64,000 bases of DNA, taken from positions 17,161-81,160 of the forward strand of contig CAJTQL010000010.1 in assembly GCA_910578285.1 (NCBI GenBank). Reading direction: 5' to 3'. The translations under genes were made by a program, and so were the position numbers. Source of the DNA: an uncultured Helicobacteraceae bacterium. GTDB taxonomy: Bacteria; Campylobacterota; Campylobacteria; Campylobacterales; Helicobacteraceae. Shown here in pieces: positions 26,171 to 35,752 of this stretch. The notes under the pieces were generated by a model. That model had not been told where the DNA came from and did not search any database. It saw only the letters and a program-made list of their open reading frames with translations. Numbering within the stretch: the first letter of the stretch is position 1; every line of letters begins with the position of its first letter.

Positions 26171-26306
26171 GCCTATCCTTTTTTGCTATGATTCTAGTCT
26201 ATCGTGCCTTAATCTTTATTAAGTCTGCTAGCGATTCGAAGCAGACAACCGATTTTGATAAATTTTAAGATTATTCAAAGCATTTTAGGATAGATTCGGC
26301 GGCATT

Positions 26307-26312
26307 TATAAT
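26307..26312 (+). promoter_or_regulatory. -10 element of nifS
   Basis: Consensus TATAAT 17 bp before the ATG, followed by the strong AAAGGAGAAAG ribosome-binding site. It lies in a 159-bp divergent gap shared with leuD. Confidence 0.5.
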
Positions 26313-26329
26313 TAACAAAGGAGAAAGAA

Positions 26330-27511
26330 ATGACATGCCCATTTCCTAATGGAGTTTATCTTGACAATAATGCAACCACGCAGCTTTCGCAGCAAGCGCA
26401 TGCAAGCATGGAAATTTTTTTAGAACGCAAATATGGCAATCCCAATTCATTGCATAAATTTGGCACAGAAACGCACACATCGCTATCAAAGGCGCTTGAT
26501 GAAATCTATGTTGCTCTCAATGCAAGCGACAAAGACGATGTCATTATCACATCATGTGCAACAGAGAGCAATAATTGGGTATTGAAAGGCGTGTATTTTG
26601 ACCTTTTACGGCATGGACAAAAGAATCATATCATCACAACGCAAGTTGAACATCCCGCTGTTCGTGCCACCTGTGAGTTTCTCGAAGAGCTTGGTGTGCA
26701 TGTAACTTATCTTGCCCCAAATCAGAATGGAATCATCAATGTTGAGCAAGTGCGCGAGGCAATGACCGAGCAAACGGGGCTTGTTTCGATTATGTGGGCA
26801 AACAATGAAACAGGGCTCATTCACCCGATTGAGCAAATCGGCGCGCTTTGTCGTTCGCATGGGGTTTTATTCCATACAGACGCTGTGCAGGCGATTGGCA
26901 AGATTCCCGTTGATGTGCAGCGCGCGCAAGTCGATTTTTTGTCGTTTTCGGCGCATAAATTCCATGGACCAAAAGGCATTGGTGGGTTGTATATCCGCGA
27001 GGGAATCCCGCTCACTCCGCTTTTGCATGGCGGTGAACACATGCATGGCAGGCGCAGCGGCACGCTCAATGTGCCCTATATTGTCGCAATGGGCACGGCG
27101 ATTCGCGAGGCTGTCGAGGCGCTGGAGTTTGAAGACACTGAAGTGCGCAGGTTGCGCGACAAACTCGAAGATTCATTGTTGCAAATTAAGGATATTTTGG
27201 TTGTGGGCGAGCGCAGTTTGCGTGTTCCAAACACGATTCTGTGCAGCATTCGTGGAATCGAGGGCGAGTCGATGTTGTGGGATTTGAACAAAGCAGGAAT
27301 CGCAGCTTCGACAGGCAGTGCATGTGCGTCTGAAACGCTCGAGGCAAATCCTGTGATGGTTGCCATTGGTGCTGACAAAGAGCTGGCGCACACAGCCGTG
27401 CGATTTTCATTGTCGCGCTACAACACAGAAGCCGAAATTGATTACACCATCGATGTGATTCGCCGTTCAATTGAGCGTTTGCGCAAAATCTCAAGCACCT
27501 ATGTCGCCTAA
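26330..27511 (+). CDS. nifS: cysteine desulfurase NifS
   Basis: A 393-residue class V aminotransferase: VYLDNNATTQLS at the N terminus, the PLP-Lys motif SFSAHKFHGPKGIGG, HGGEHMHGRRSGTLNVP, and the mobile sulfur-accepting Cys loop ASTGSACASETLEANP. It supplies sulfur for Fe-S clusters. In H. pylori nifS is followed by the scaffold gene nifU; here the next gene, truA, is convergent and overlaps by 21 bp, so nifU must lie elsewhere. The loop form resembles the NifS/IscS class rather than SufS. Confidence 0.94.
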   Translation: MTCPFPNGVYLDNNATTQLSQQAHASMEIFLERKYGNPNSLHKFGTETHTSLSKALDEIYVALNASDKDDVIITSCATESNNWVLKGVYFDLLRHGQKNHIITTQVEHPAVRATCEFLEELGVHVTYLAPNQNGIINVEQVREAMTEQTGLVSIMWANNETGLIHPIEQIGALCRSHGVLFHTDAVQAIGKIPVDVQRAQVDFLSFSAHKFHGPKGIGGLYIREGIPLTPLLHGGEHMHGRRSGTLNVPYIVAMGTAIREAVEALEFEDTEVRRLRDKLEDSLLQIKDILVVGERSLRVPNTILCSIRGIEGESMLWDLNKAGIAASTGSACASETLEANPVMVAIGADKELAHTAVRFSLSRYNTEAEIDYTIDVIRRSIERLRKISSTYVA

Positions 27512-28264
27512 TTCATAATAAACTCGACATAAATAGAGCCCATTTGGTGGTGCGAGATTGCAAGTGTAGCGCTTGGTTGTTGCAAGTTGTTGTTGCAATT
27601 GTGCAAATGTAAGCTGCCCACTATCAAGCAATAAGAGTGCTTGGGTGATGAAGCGGATTTGTGAATGCAGGAATCCGCGCGCTAAGAAGCTCAAGACAAA
27701 GCAGTGATTCCACCAAAATGTGCATGTTTTGTATATACTTTGAATCGTGCTTTTCTCATTTTGCTTGGCAAAAAAAGTGAAGTCATGGATTCCTTCAAAA
27801 ATTCTGATTGCATGCGCAATGCGTTCCGAATCGTGTATATTGTGGAAATGCACATAGCGACTTTGGAATACATTGGGTTTGTGTGGCGCGATGATGTAGC
27901 GATAGAGCCGTGCTTTTGCGCAAAAGCGCGCATGAAAGCTGCTTGGCGCAATGCGTAGCGACACAATACAGATATGTGGCAGAAGGTGTTTGTTGAGTTG
28001 TCCGCGCAATGTCTCGAGGCTTTTGGGCGCGTAGGGCAGGGAGATTGAGACAACATTGCGCAATGCATGCACGCCCCTATCAGTGCGCGAGGCGCAAAGA
28101 ATCTTGCCAAACAATCCGCAACAGGCAAAGGCATTGCGCAGATGACCAAGCACAGAAGGACGACCGGGCTGAAATTGTGAGCCATAAAATGCGCTGCCAT
28201 CATAGGCGATTGTGGCAACCAAGAGTTTAGAAAAATTTTGCAATTTTTCTCCGATAGAGTGCAT
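27491..28264 (-). CDS. truA: tRNA pseudouridine synthase A
   Basis: About 257 residues. VATIAYDGSAFYGSQFQPGRPSVLG is the TruA N terminus and CASRTDRGVHALRNVVS holds the catalytic Asp, with Arg where most homologues have Ala (RTDAGVHA). It modifies uridines 38-40 of the tRNA anticodon arm. The ATG at 28264 lies 38 bp inside lptF; a TTG at about 28245 preceded by GGAGAAAAA is an alternative start. Its 3' end overlaps nifS on the other strand. Confidence 0.88.
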   Translation of the reverse strand: MHSIGEKLQNFSKLLVATIAYDGSAFYGSQFQPGRPSVLGHLRNAFACCGLFGKILCASRTDRGVHALRNVVSISLPYAPKSLETLRGQLNKHLLPHICIVSLRIAPSSFHARFCAKARLYRYIIAPHKPNVFQSRYVHFHNIHDSERIAHAIRIFEGIHDFTFFAKQNEKSTIQSIYKTCTFWWNHCFVLSFLARGFLHSQIRFITQALLLLDSGQLTFAQLQQQLATTKRYTCNLAPPNGLYLCRVYYELGDIGA

Positions 28265-29291
28265 ATGAGCCGCATGTCCATAGCAAAAGCATAGGAAGAA
28301 TCCCTGCAATGGGGGAATATGTTGCAACCACATGTACGCAGCCATAGAAGATTCCAATGATTCCAATCACAAAGATGTATGTGTAGGAATGCGCAAAACG
28401 TGGATGCATGATTCCAAGTAGCGGAATGAGCGCGAGCGAAATCAGCGGAAAGAGCGAAACGAGTAGATAGGTTGAGAAATTGCGCAGTACTTTTTTGCCT
28501 TCATTTTTACGCATGTGGCTTTCATTGTCGATGACTTCGAGCATTGCATTGCCGATTTTCTTCCAATATTCAATGAAATTGAGATGACCCGATTCGGCAC
28601 TGAAGGCGATTCGGTTGATGATTTTTTCATAATCAATCTTGCCGATATGGCTAAGATTATTGAGAAATACATTCCCTTTGAAAATGAGAATCTCGAGCGC
28701 ATTATGATTACTTTGCAGTTCGATTTGGTCAGCAATAATGAATGTTTCTTGTTGTAGGCTCTTGTTGGAAAAAAGCACAACATCTTTATAGCTTTCCCCG
28801 TCTTTTTCGCCGATATAGACGAGCCAAGAACCGAGTTTTTGTGCGAAATCTGTGGCTTCGAGATTGAGATTGAGATTCTGCTTTTTTTGGTTGAGAAATG
28901 AGCGATAGAGTTCGTTTGATGTCGGAATCAGCACAAACGAAAACAAGAGCAAAATCATCGAGAGCAAAAAACATAGCGGTGCGAAGATTGTGAATAAAGA
29001 ACGTGGCGCGAATCCAAGCGAAAAGAGCACAGGCAGCTCATATTCTTTGGATAGATTTGCAAGCGTTGCCACAGACGCCACGAAGAAAGTAACGGGCAAG
29101 ACAAAAAAGAGCATGATAGGTAGGGAATAGAAATAGAGCAAGAAAAATTCGACAAAGTTCATTTTGATGATAAATGTTACCGTTGCGATTCGAATAAGCA
29201 GAATCACTGATGAGATAAAAAAGAGGATAAAGAAAATCGAAAAAAAGATTTGTGCAAGATGCAGCAGGATATAACGATGTGTGATTTTCAT
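28227..29291 (-). CDS. lptF: LptF/LptG family LPS export permease
   Basis: A 354-residue YjgP/YjgQ family protein: three N-terminal transmembrane helices (ending FFVLPVTFFVASVATLANLSKEYELPVLFSLGFA), a periplasmic beta-jellyroll domain of about 130 residues, and three C-terminal helices. With LptB and its partner it extracts LPS from the inner membrane. It starts immediately after the prepilin peptidase stop. Confidence 0.85.
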   Translation of the reverse strand: MKITHRYILLHLAQIFFSIFFILFFISSVILLIRIATVTFIIKMNFVEFFLLYFYSLPIMLFFVLPVTFFVASVATLANLSKEYELPVLFSLGFAPRSLFTIFAPLCFLLSMILLLFSFVLIPTSNELYRSFLNQKKQNLNLNLEATDFAQKLGSWLVYIGEKDGESYKDVVLFSNKSLQQETFIIADQIELQSNHNALEILIFKGNVFLNNLSHIGKIDYEKIINRIAFSAESGHLNFIEYWKKIGNAMLEVIDNESHMRKNEGKKVLRNFSTYLLVSLFPLISLALIPLLGIMHPRFAHSYTYIFVIGIIGIFYGCVHVVATYSPIAGILPMLLLWTCGSYALYRRKIAKFF

Positions 29292-29987
29292 CTAGGGAAT
29301 CCAAAATAAGACCATAAAAGTCGCGATGCTCAAAAATGGGATAAAGGCTATACGTTGTCGCTGGACACAAAGCAGTGAGAGTAGCGCCATGCTTGAGGCA
29401 AGAAAGAGTGCGAGATAGTTGTATTGCGAGCCCAAGATTGCTGAAGAAAGCGCAATGGCAACAATGTCTCCATCACCAATACTTTTGCGTCCTGTGAAGG
29501 AATAGAGCATGACAGAAAGCAGCGCAACAGCGCCGACAACATCAAGGCTATGGAGGATTGCATAGACAGAATCGATATAGAGCAGGTAGAAATAAGCGAG
29601 GATAAGCCCACAAAAAAGCAATGCGCCCGAGACACGTTCATGTTGCCAATCAATTGTTGATGCGGCAAGCATGATGGCAAAAAGTATGAGCAAGATGATG
29701 TATTCGCTGCTGAACCCAAAGCGCCAAAACAATGCGAGAGAAATGCTCATGCCAAAGAATTCGAGAATTGGATAGAATGGCGAAATATTTTGGTGGCAAA
29801 AGGCACATTTGCCGCGCAAAAAAGCAAAGGAAAGTAGCGGAACGAGATGATAGAAACACAGTCGTGCGCCGCATGTAATGCAATGCGAACGTGTAAATAA
29901 GTTTTCAGATTGTGGGATACGCACAAACAGCACAGCGACAAACGAGCCCATGCATAGCCCAATCATACCAACAAAAAGCCAATCCAT
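29292..29987 (-). CDS. prepilin peptidase (A24 family)
   Basis: A 231-residue membrane protein: GSFVAVLFVRIPQSEN, two Cys pairs (CITC and CAFC) of the zinc-binding N-methyltransferase loop, and the two aspartates of the aspartic protease site in STIDWQHERVSG and SIGDGDIVA. It should cleave and N-methylate type IV pilin or pseudopilin precursors. No pilin, assembly ATPase or secretin gene is in the window, so its substrates are encoded elsewhere. The ATG at 29987 was preferred over GTG at 29996. Confidence 0.9.
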   Translation of the reverse strand: MDWLFVGMIGLCMGSFVAVLFVRIPQSENLFTRSHCITCGARLCFYHLVPLLSFAFLRGKCAFCHQNISPFYPILEFFGMSISLALFWRFGFSSEYIILLILFAIMLAASTIDWQHERVSGALLFCGLILAYFYLLYIDSVYAILHSLDVVGAVALLSVMLYSFTGRKSIGDGDIVAIALSSAILGSQYNYLALFLASSMALLSLLCVQRQRIAFIPFLSIATFMVLFWIP

Positions 29988-30051
29988 TCCCCGCACACTC
30001 CGCCGTGAATTTGCGAAGATTCTATCACAAACAAACTAATGCTGACTTTGG

Positions 30052-30057
30052 TATAAT
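30052..30057 (+). promoter_or_regulatory. -10 element of argC
   Basis: Consensus TATAAT 24 bp before the argC ATG, in the short divergent gap to the prepilin peptidase gene. Confidence 0.5.
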
Positions 30058-30081
30058 ACCCCCGAAATCTAAAGGAATGAA

Positions 30082-31095
30082 ATGCAAAAAATACCCGTTG
30101 GAATCATCGGAGTGAGCGGCTATACGGGCTTAGAGCTCATCAAGATTCTGCTTGCGCACCCGATTTTTACGCTTGCATATTGTGCAGGAAGTGAAAGCTG
30201 CGAAGATATATCGAGCTTGCACAAGAGTTTGGCGGGAATCTGCAAAGAGCCTGTGCATGTGGCAAATATGCGCGAGGCACGAGAATGCTGCGAACTTGTG
30301 TTTCTCGCATTGCCGCACAAAAAGGCGATGGAATGCGCCAAAGAAGCGCTCGCATTGGGGTTGAAGGTTGTCGACTTGTCGGCAGATTATCGCCTGCGCG
30401 CTCAAACGTATGAGCAGCACTACACGGAGCATATCGACACAGAGAATCTCGAGCATGCTGTCTATGGGCTTGTCGAATGGCAACGCTCGCTTGCCCGCAA
30501 GGCGCGACTTGTTGCGAATCCTGGTTGCTATCCCACAGCTTCTTTGCTTGGGATTTTGCCTTTTGCGCCCTATATCGACCCACAAATCTCGGTGTGCATT
30601 GACGCAAAGAGCGGCACAAGCGGTGCAGGCAAAAATTTGAGCAGCAACACACATTTTGCAACCATCAACGAGAATCTCTTTGCATATTCACCGCTTGCGC
30701 ATCGCCACGAGCCAGAGATTGCCGAGAAGCTCGAGCTTTTTGGCAAATGCAGTGCGTCTGTGCGCTTTATCCCCCATCTTGTTCCGCTCACGCGCGGAAT
30801 GCTTGTTTCGGCATTTGTGCGGCTGCTTGCGCCCATCGATGTGGAATCGATTTTGCGCGATTGCTATCGCGGCGAGAAATTTATTCGCATTCGCAAAGAG
30901 CCTGTGCGCATTAAAGATGTTGCGGGCACGCATTTTTGTGATATTTTTGTGCAGCAAAAAGGTAAAGATTTGTGGGTGAATACGACAATCGACAATCTAT
31001 TGCGTGGGGCAAGCTCACAAGCAGTGGCAAATGCAAATCTGATGTGTGGGCTAGACGATGCTTTGGGCTTGCCAATGGTTGCGTATGTTCCATAA
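30082..31095 (+). CDS. argC: N-acetyl-gamma-glutamyl-phosphate reductase
   Basis: A 337-residue ArgC: GIIGVSGYTGLELIKILLAHP binds NADPH, VANPGCYPTASLLG contains the catalytic Cys, and HRHEPEI follows later. It reduces N-acetylglutamyl phosphate in arginine and ornithine synthesis. It overlaps the following metallophosphoesterase by 11 bp. Confidence 0.95.
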   Translation: MQKIPVGIIGVSGYTGLELIKILLAHPIFTLAYCAGSESCEDISSLHKSLAGICKEPVHVANMREARECCELVFLALPHKKAMECAKEALALGLKVVDLSADYRLRAQTYEQHYTEHIDTENLEHAVYGLVEWQRSLARKARLVANPGCYPTASLLGILPFAPYIDPQISVCIDAKSGTSGAGKNLSSNTHFATINENLFAYSPLAHRHEPEIAEKLELFGKCSASVRFIPHLVPLTRGMLVSAFVRLLAPIDVESILRDCYRGEKFIRIRKEPVRIKDVAGTHFCDIFVQQKGKDLWVNTTIDNLLRGASSQAVANANLMCGLDDALGLPMVAYVP

Positions 31096-31831
31096 TATCG
31101 GCGAGATTGGAACGCGGCTCATCTGCATTGCTGATTGTCATCAGAATCATGCAAACAATGGATTTGAGCTTGCGCTTGCGTTTGTTGAACGCGAGATTGA
31201 GCGGGGCACACCCTTTGTGCTTGTTTTGCTTGGCGATATTTTCGATATGCTTTTTGGAGGTGTGCCCTATAGCATTGCGCCACACAAGGCACATATTGCG
31301 CGGCTCGAGAATATCGCAGTACAACGCAAGGTATTGTATTTTGAGGGCAATCATGATTTCAATCTTGCGCCCATCTTTCATCATGTCCAAATTTTTGCGC
31401 GCAATGTGCAGCCCGTTTTTGCCACCATTGGTGGCGTTCCTGTATCGTTTGCGCATGGCGATATTGCGATGCCTTTTATGTATAATCTCTATACAGCGAT
31501 TGTGCGCAATCCCCATTTATTGCGTTTTTTGGGCGCAATCGATGTGTGTTTGGGCGGTAGAATCTTCGCGATTGTGCGCAGTGTTTTGTGCAAAAATAGC
31601 TTGCAGAGTTATGTAGGTTATAAAGAGCAGATTTTCTCACACAAGAGGCAATTCTATGTGCCATTGCCATGTCAATATGCTATCGAAGGGCATTTTCATC
31701 TTGGCGAGATTGCAGCAATGGACGAAAACGCAAGGTTTTATATCGCACTTTATGCTTTTTCTTGCATTTCTCACGCTTTTATTGTAGAATCGTTCCAGCA
31801 TATCGTATCAATCTATTGCCCAATCATATAA
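31085..31831 (+). CDS. calcineurin-like metallophosphoesterase, candidate UDP-diacylglucosamine hydrolase
   Basis: A 248-residue phosphoesterase with metal-binding motifs CIADCHQNH, LLGDIFDML, FEGNHDFN, SFAHGDIA and EGHFHLGE. The first motif departs from the LpxH form (SDLHLG). Epsilonproteobacteria lack LpxH and LpxI and use a distinct calcineurin-type enzyme, LpxJ, for this lipid A step; this gene is a candidate by fold and size only. It also has a hydrophobic C-terminal third, consistent with membrane association. The ATG at 31085 overlaps argC. Confidence 0.75.
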   Translation: MFHNIGEIGTRLICIADCHQNHANNGFELALAFVEREIERGTPFVLVLLGDIFDMLFGGVPYSIAPHKAHIARLENIAVQRKVLYFEGNHDFNLAPIFHHVQIFARNVQPVFATIGGVPVSFAHGDIAMPFMYNLYTAIVRNPHLLRFLGAIDVCLGGRIFAIVRSVLCKNSLQSYVGYKEQIFSHKRQFYVPLPCQYAIEGHFHLGEIAAMDENARFYIALYAFSCISHAFIVESFQHIVSIYCPII

Positions 31832-31840
31832 GGAGTTTTC

Positions 31841-32791
31841 GTGTCTGTGAACAGCAAAAATGACGGGTTGCAGGTCGGTAGCAATGAAATGGAGCTTGTC
31901 GATTTCCGTATTATGAAACTCGAAAATGGCAAGGTTTATGAAGGGGTGTATGGTATCAATGTCGCGAAAGTCAATGAGATTACACGTTTGCCAAAGCTTG
32001 TCGAGCTGCCGGGTGCACCAGATTTTGTCGAGGGTGTCCATGATTTGCGTGGGACAGTGATTCCCGTGATTAATCTTGCGAAGTGGATGGGGATTGAAGT
32101 CCCTAAGAATAATGATAAAATCAAACCGCGCATTATCGTTGCTGAATTTAATAATGTTTTAATCGGTTTTGTTGTACACCGTGCAAAGCGGATTCGGCGC
32201 ATTAGCTGGAAAGACATTGAGCCTGCGCATTTTAGCTCGAATTATGGCAATGTCGATCGCAACAAAATCACAGGTACAACGCGGATTGAAAATGACCAAG
32301 TGTTGCTCATTCTTGACCTTGAAAGTATCGTGCAAGAACTTGGATTTTATAAACCCGATGTCGAAGGTGCAATTGAATCGAGACGATTTGATGGACTCGC
32401 TCTTATCCTCGATGATAGCGCTGTTGCGCGCAAGATTGTGCGCGAGATTCTCGAAAAAATTGGCTTTACGGTTGTTGAGGCGATTGATGGAGAAAGCGGG
32501 ATTGAGCGGCTTAATGGACTTTATGAAGCCTATGGCGACCGACTCTCGCATGAGCTCAAAGTCATCATTTCGGATATTGAAATGCCCCAAATGGACGGAT
32601 TTCATTTCGCAACAAAAGTCAAAGAAGACAAACGTTTTGCGGGTATTCCGCTAATTTTTAACTCGTCTATCAGCGACAAATACAGCGCCGAGCGAGGTAA
32701 GGCAGCAGGTGGTGAAGCCTATCTCGTTAAATACGATGCCAACTCATTCTATGAAGTCATCTCACGTGTCGTGGGCAAAGAAAACAACTGA
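31841..32791 (+). CDS. cheV: chemotaxis protein CheV (CheW-receiver hybrid)
   Basis: A 316-residue hybrid: an N-terminal CheW-like coupling domain (LPGAPDFVEGVHDLRGTVIPVINLAKWM) and a C-terminal receiver with the phosphoacceptor Asp in KVIISDIEMPQMDGFHF. CheV couples chemoreceptors to CheA and may act as a phosphate sink. The GTG start at 31841 is supported by AAGGAG six bases upstream. Together with cheA and cheW it reproduces the H. pylori cheV3-cheA-cheW cluster (HP0393-HP0391). Confidence 0.95.
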   Translation: MSVNSKNDGLQVGSNEMELVDFRIMKLENGKVYEGVYGINVAKVNEITRLPKLVELPGAPDFVEGVHDLRGTVIPVINLAKWMGIEVPKNNDKIKPRIIVAEFNNVLIGFVVHRAKRIRRISWKDIEPAHFSSNYGNVDRNKITGTTRIENDQVLLILDLESIVQELGFYKPDVEGAIESRRFDGLALILDDSAVARKIVREILEKIGFTVVEAIDGESGIERLNGLYEAYGDRLSHELKVIISDIEMPQMDGFHFATKVKEDKRFAGIPLIFNSSISDKYSAERGKAAGGEAYLVKYDANSFYEVISRVVGKENN

Positions 32792-32805
32792 TAAAGGGGA
32801 AACGC

Positions 32806-35250
32806 ATGGATGAAATGCAAGAAATACTCGAAGACTTTTTGATTGAAGCCTTCGAAATGATTGAGCAGCTCGACCAAGATTTGGTTGAGCTCGAAAGCAA
32901 CCCGGGAGATTTGGAGCTTCTTAATAAAATATTCCGCGTGGCGCATACAATTAAGGGTTCGGGCTCGTTTTTGAACTTTAATGTTCTTACGCATCTGACG
33001 CACCACATGGAAGACGTGCTCAATAAAGCGCGGCATGGGGACTTGAGCCTCACGCCAGACATCATGGACGTAGTGCTTGAATCGATTGACCTTATGAAAG
33101 CATTGCTTGCAGCAATCCGTGACACTGGCAGTGATGCAAACACAGGGCTTGAGCTTGAGGGCGTTGTGCAGCGGCTTGATGCGATTTCAAATGGTGGCGC
33201 TGCTCCAGCCGCTGCTGCCCCAGCTGCGCCTGCTCCAGAGGCTGCTGCCCCAGCTCCAGCGCCCGAGCCAACACCTACTCCTGTAGCCGAAGAACCCGAG
33301 CCAGACTATGCGAATATGAGCCCAGAAGAGGTCGAGGCAGAGATTGAGCGACTGCTCAAGAAACGACAAGAAGAAGACAAGGCAAGACGCGATGCAAAAC
33401 GTGCTGCAGGCACGCTCGAAGAAGTGCAGCTGCCTACGACTCCAACAGACGAAGCGTCTGCTGCTGCGCCCAAGCCAGCCGCGTCTGCTGCTCCTGCAGC
33501 CCCTGCTGCTCCAAAGCCCGCTGCCCCTGCTGCTAAACCAGCAGCAGCCAAGCCTGCTGCCCCTCGCGCAGGTGGTGCTGCAGACCAAAAAGCCCCTGCC
33601 ACAGCAATGGAGCAAACCATTCGTGTCGATGTTAAGCGGCTTGACCATTTGATGACATTGATTGGGGAACTTGTTTTGGGCAAAAACCGCTTGCTCAAAA
33701 TCTATAATGATGTCGAAGAACGTTATGAGGGCGAGAAATTTTTGGAGGAGCTCAATCAAGTTGTTTCTGCTGTCTCTGTTGTAACAACCGATTTGCAGCT
33801 TGCTGTGATGAAAACGCGTATGATTCCTGTGGGTAAAGTCTTTAATAAATTCCCACGCATGGTGCGCGACCTTTCACGCGAACTCAACAAAAATATCGAG
33901 CTTGAGATTAGCGGTGAGGAAACCGAACTTGACAAGTCAATTGTTGAAGAAATTGGCGACCCGCTTGTGCATATTATCCGTAACTCATGCGACCATGGTG
34001 TTGAAATGCCCGAGGACCGCGTCAAAGTGGGTAAACCCGAAGGCGGGATTATCAAGCTCAAAGCCTACAATGAGGGCAACCATATCGTGATTGAAGTCGC
34101 TGATGATGGCAAGGGGCTTAATGCCGATGCACTCAAGCAAAAGGGAATCGAAAAAGGCGTCATTAGCGAACGCGAAGCGGATTCGATGACAGACAAAGAG
34201 GCTTATGGAATCATCTTTAAGGCAGGATTTTCGACCGCTCAAAAAGTCAGCAACATTTCAGGGCGCGGTGTGGGAATGGACGTTGTGAAGACCAACATCG
34301 AAAAGCTCAACGGAATCATCGATGTGGATAGCGAATTTGGCAAAGGTATGACGCTCAAGCTTAAGATTCCGCTTACGCTCGCGATTATCCAAGCATTGCT
34401 TGTGATTGTGCAAGAAGAATGCTATGCGATTCCGCTCGCATCTGTCCTTGAGACCGTGCGTGTAGGACAAGACGAGATTTATTCAGTCGAGGGCAAGAGC
34501 GTTTTGCGTTTGCGCAATGAAGTCGTTTCGCTCGTGCGCTTGGGCGATATTTTTGGTGTTGATAGTGTCTTTCAAAACACCGAAGAAGCCTATGTCGTGG
34601 TTATTGGGCTTGCCGAAAACAAAATCGGTGTGATTGTTGATTTTCTTGTGGGGCAAGAAGAGATTGTGATTAAATCGCTTGGCTATTATTTGAGCGGTAC
34701 AGAGGGAATCGCGGGAGCAACTGTACGTGGAGATGGAAAGATTACTTTGATTGTCGATGTTGCAGCAATGATGAATATGGCAAAACATATCAAAGTCAAT
34801 GTTGCCCAAAAAGCGCAAGAATCGATTGCTACAGCAAAACAAAAAACATCGCCATCAGATTATACCGTGCTGATTGTTGATGATAGCAAAGTCGACCGCA
34901 CGATTATGCAAAAAGCCTTGCATCCACTTGGAATCAATGTTATCGAGGCTGTCGATGGTATGCAAGCACTTGAGATTATCAAAGCAGGCGATAAGCAATT
35001 TGACGCCGTGCTTGTGGATATTGAAATGCCCAAAATGGACGGCTACACACTTGCATCTGAAATTCGCAAATACAATAAATTCAAAGCGCTTCCGCTTATC
35101 GCGGTTACGAGCCGAACGAGCAAAACAGACCGCATGCGCGGCGTAGAGGCGGGCATGACAGAATACATCACCAAACCTTATTCGCAAGAATATTTAATGA
35201 ATGTTGTCAAGCGCAACATTAACCTTACATTGGAGACAGAACAAGCATGA
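32806..35250 (+). CDS. cheA: chemotaxis histidine kinase CheA with C-terminal receiver (CheAY)
   Basis: An 814-residue kinase: HPt domain with phosphoacceptor His47 (RVAHTIKGSGSF), a long Ala/Pro/Lys linker with repeated AAP and KPA units (about residues 125-270), dimerisation helices, an ATP-binding domain (HIIRNSCDHGVE, DDGKGLNAD, SGRGVGMDVVK), a CheW-like domain, and a receiver at the C terminus (LIVDDSKVDRT, VLVDIEMPKMDGY). The fused receiver is typical of epsilonproteobacteria. It overlaps cheW by 4 bp. Confidence 0.97.
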   Translation: MDEMQEILEDFLIEAFEMIEQLDQDLVELESNPGDLELLNKIFRVAHTIKGSGSFLNFNVLTHLTHHMEDVLNKARHGDLSLTPDIMDVVLESIDLMKALLAAIRDTGSDANTGLELEGVVQRLDAISNGGAAPAAAAPAAPAPEAAAPAPAPEPTPTPVAEEPEPDYANMSPEEVEAEIERLLKKRQEEDKARRDAKRAAGTLEEVQLPTTPTDEASAAAPKPAASAAPAAPAAPKPAAPAAKPAAAKPAAPRAGGAADQKAPATAMEQTIRVDVKRLDHLMTLIGELVLGKNRLLKIYNDVEERYEGEKFLEELNQVVSAVSVVTTDLQLAVMKTRMIPVGKVFNKFPRMVRDLSRELNKNIELEISGEETELDKSIVEEIGDPLVHIIRNSCDHGVEMPEDRVKVGKPEGGIIKLKAYNEGNHIVIEVADDGKGLNADALKQKGIEKGVISEREADSMTDKEAYGIIFKAGFSTAQKVSNISGRGVGMDVVKTNIEKLNGIIDVDSEFGKGMTLKLKIPLTLAIIQALLVIVQEECYAIPLASVLETVRVGQDEIYSVEGKSVLRLRNEVVSLVRLGDIFGVDSVFQNTEEAYVVVIGLAENKIGVIVDFLVGQEEIVIKSLGYYLSGTEGIAGATVRGDGKITLIVDVAAMMNMAKHIKVNVAQKAQESIATAKQKTSPSDYTVLIVDDSKVDRTIMQKALHPLGINVIEAVDGMQALEIIKAGDKQFDAVLVDIEMPKMDGYTLASEIRKYNKFKALPLIAVTSRTSKTDRMRGVEAGMTEYITKPYSQEYLMNVVKRNINLTLETEQA

Positions 35251-35741
35251 ACGACCAAATCAAAGAAGTTCTAAAAAAACAACAAAGCAAAGCAGACGAG
35301 AAGCTTACTCCAACCGAATCTGAACGCATGGTTGTGGGCTTTATGGTGGGTGAGGAAGAATTTGCCGTGCCCATTTTGAGTATTAAGGAAATTATCAAAC
35401 CTATCGAATTTACCCGCGTGCCGGGCGTCCCTGCCTATGTCATGGGCGTATTCAATCTTCGCGGAACGGTCATTCCGCTCATCAATTTGCGTCTCAAGTT
35501 TGGCTTGCCTCCCGAGCGCCAAAATGAAGACACGCGCTATATCGTCATGAACGAAAATGACCAGATTCTTGGTTTTCTTGTTGATAGATTGACAGAATCT
35601 GTGCGCTTCAAAGAAAGCAATATCGACCCCGCGCCCGAGACGATTCAAGAAGGTGAGAACATCATCTATGGTGTAGGCAAAAAAGACGATAGAATCATCA
35701 CAATCCTCAAAACCGAAGGGTTGCTCAAGCGCTCGTTTTAG
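35247..35741 (+). CDS. cheW: chemotaxis coupling protein CheW
   Basis: A 164-residue single-domain CheW: VGFMVGEEEFAVPILSIKEIIKP, then RVPGVPAYVMGVFNLRGTVIPLINLR. It bridges chemoreceptors and CheA. The ATG overlaps the cheA stop (ATGA), ensuring coupled synthesis. Confidence 0.96.
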   Translation: MNDQIKEVLKKQQSKADEKLTPTESERMVVGFMVGEEEFAVPILSIKEIIKPIEFTRVPGVPAYVMGVFNLRGTVIPLINLRLKFGLPPERQNEDTRYIVMNENDQILGFLVDRLTESVRFKESNIDPAPETIQEGENIIYGVGKKDDRIITILKTEGLLKRSF

Positions 35742-35752
35742 GAGCAGTGGCG

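Noticed and set aside
33187..33759. 190-codon minus-strand frame rich in Ser, Trp and Arg
   Set aside because: Reverse reading of the Ala/Pro repeat linker of cheA.
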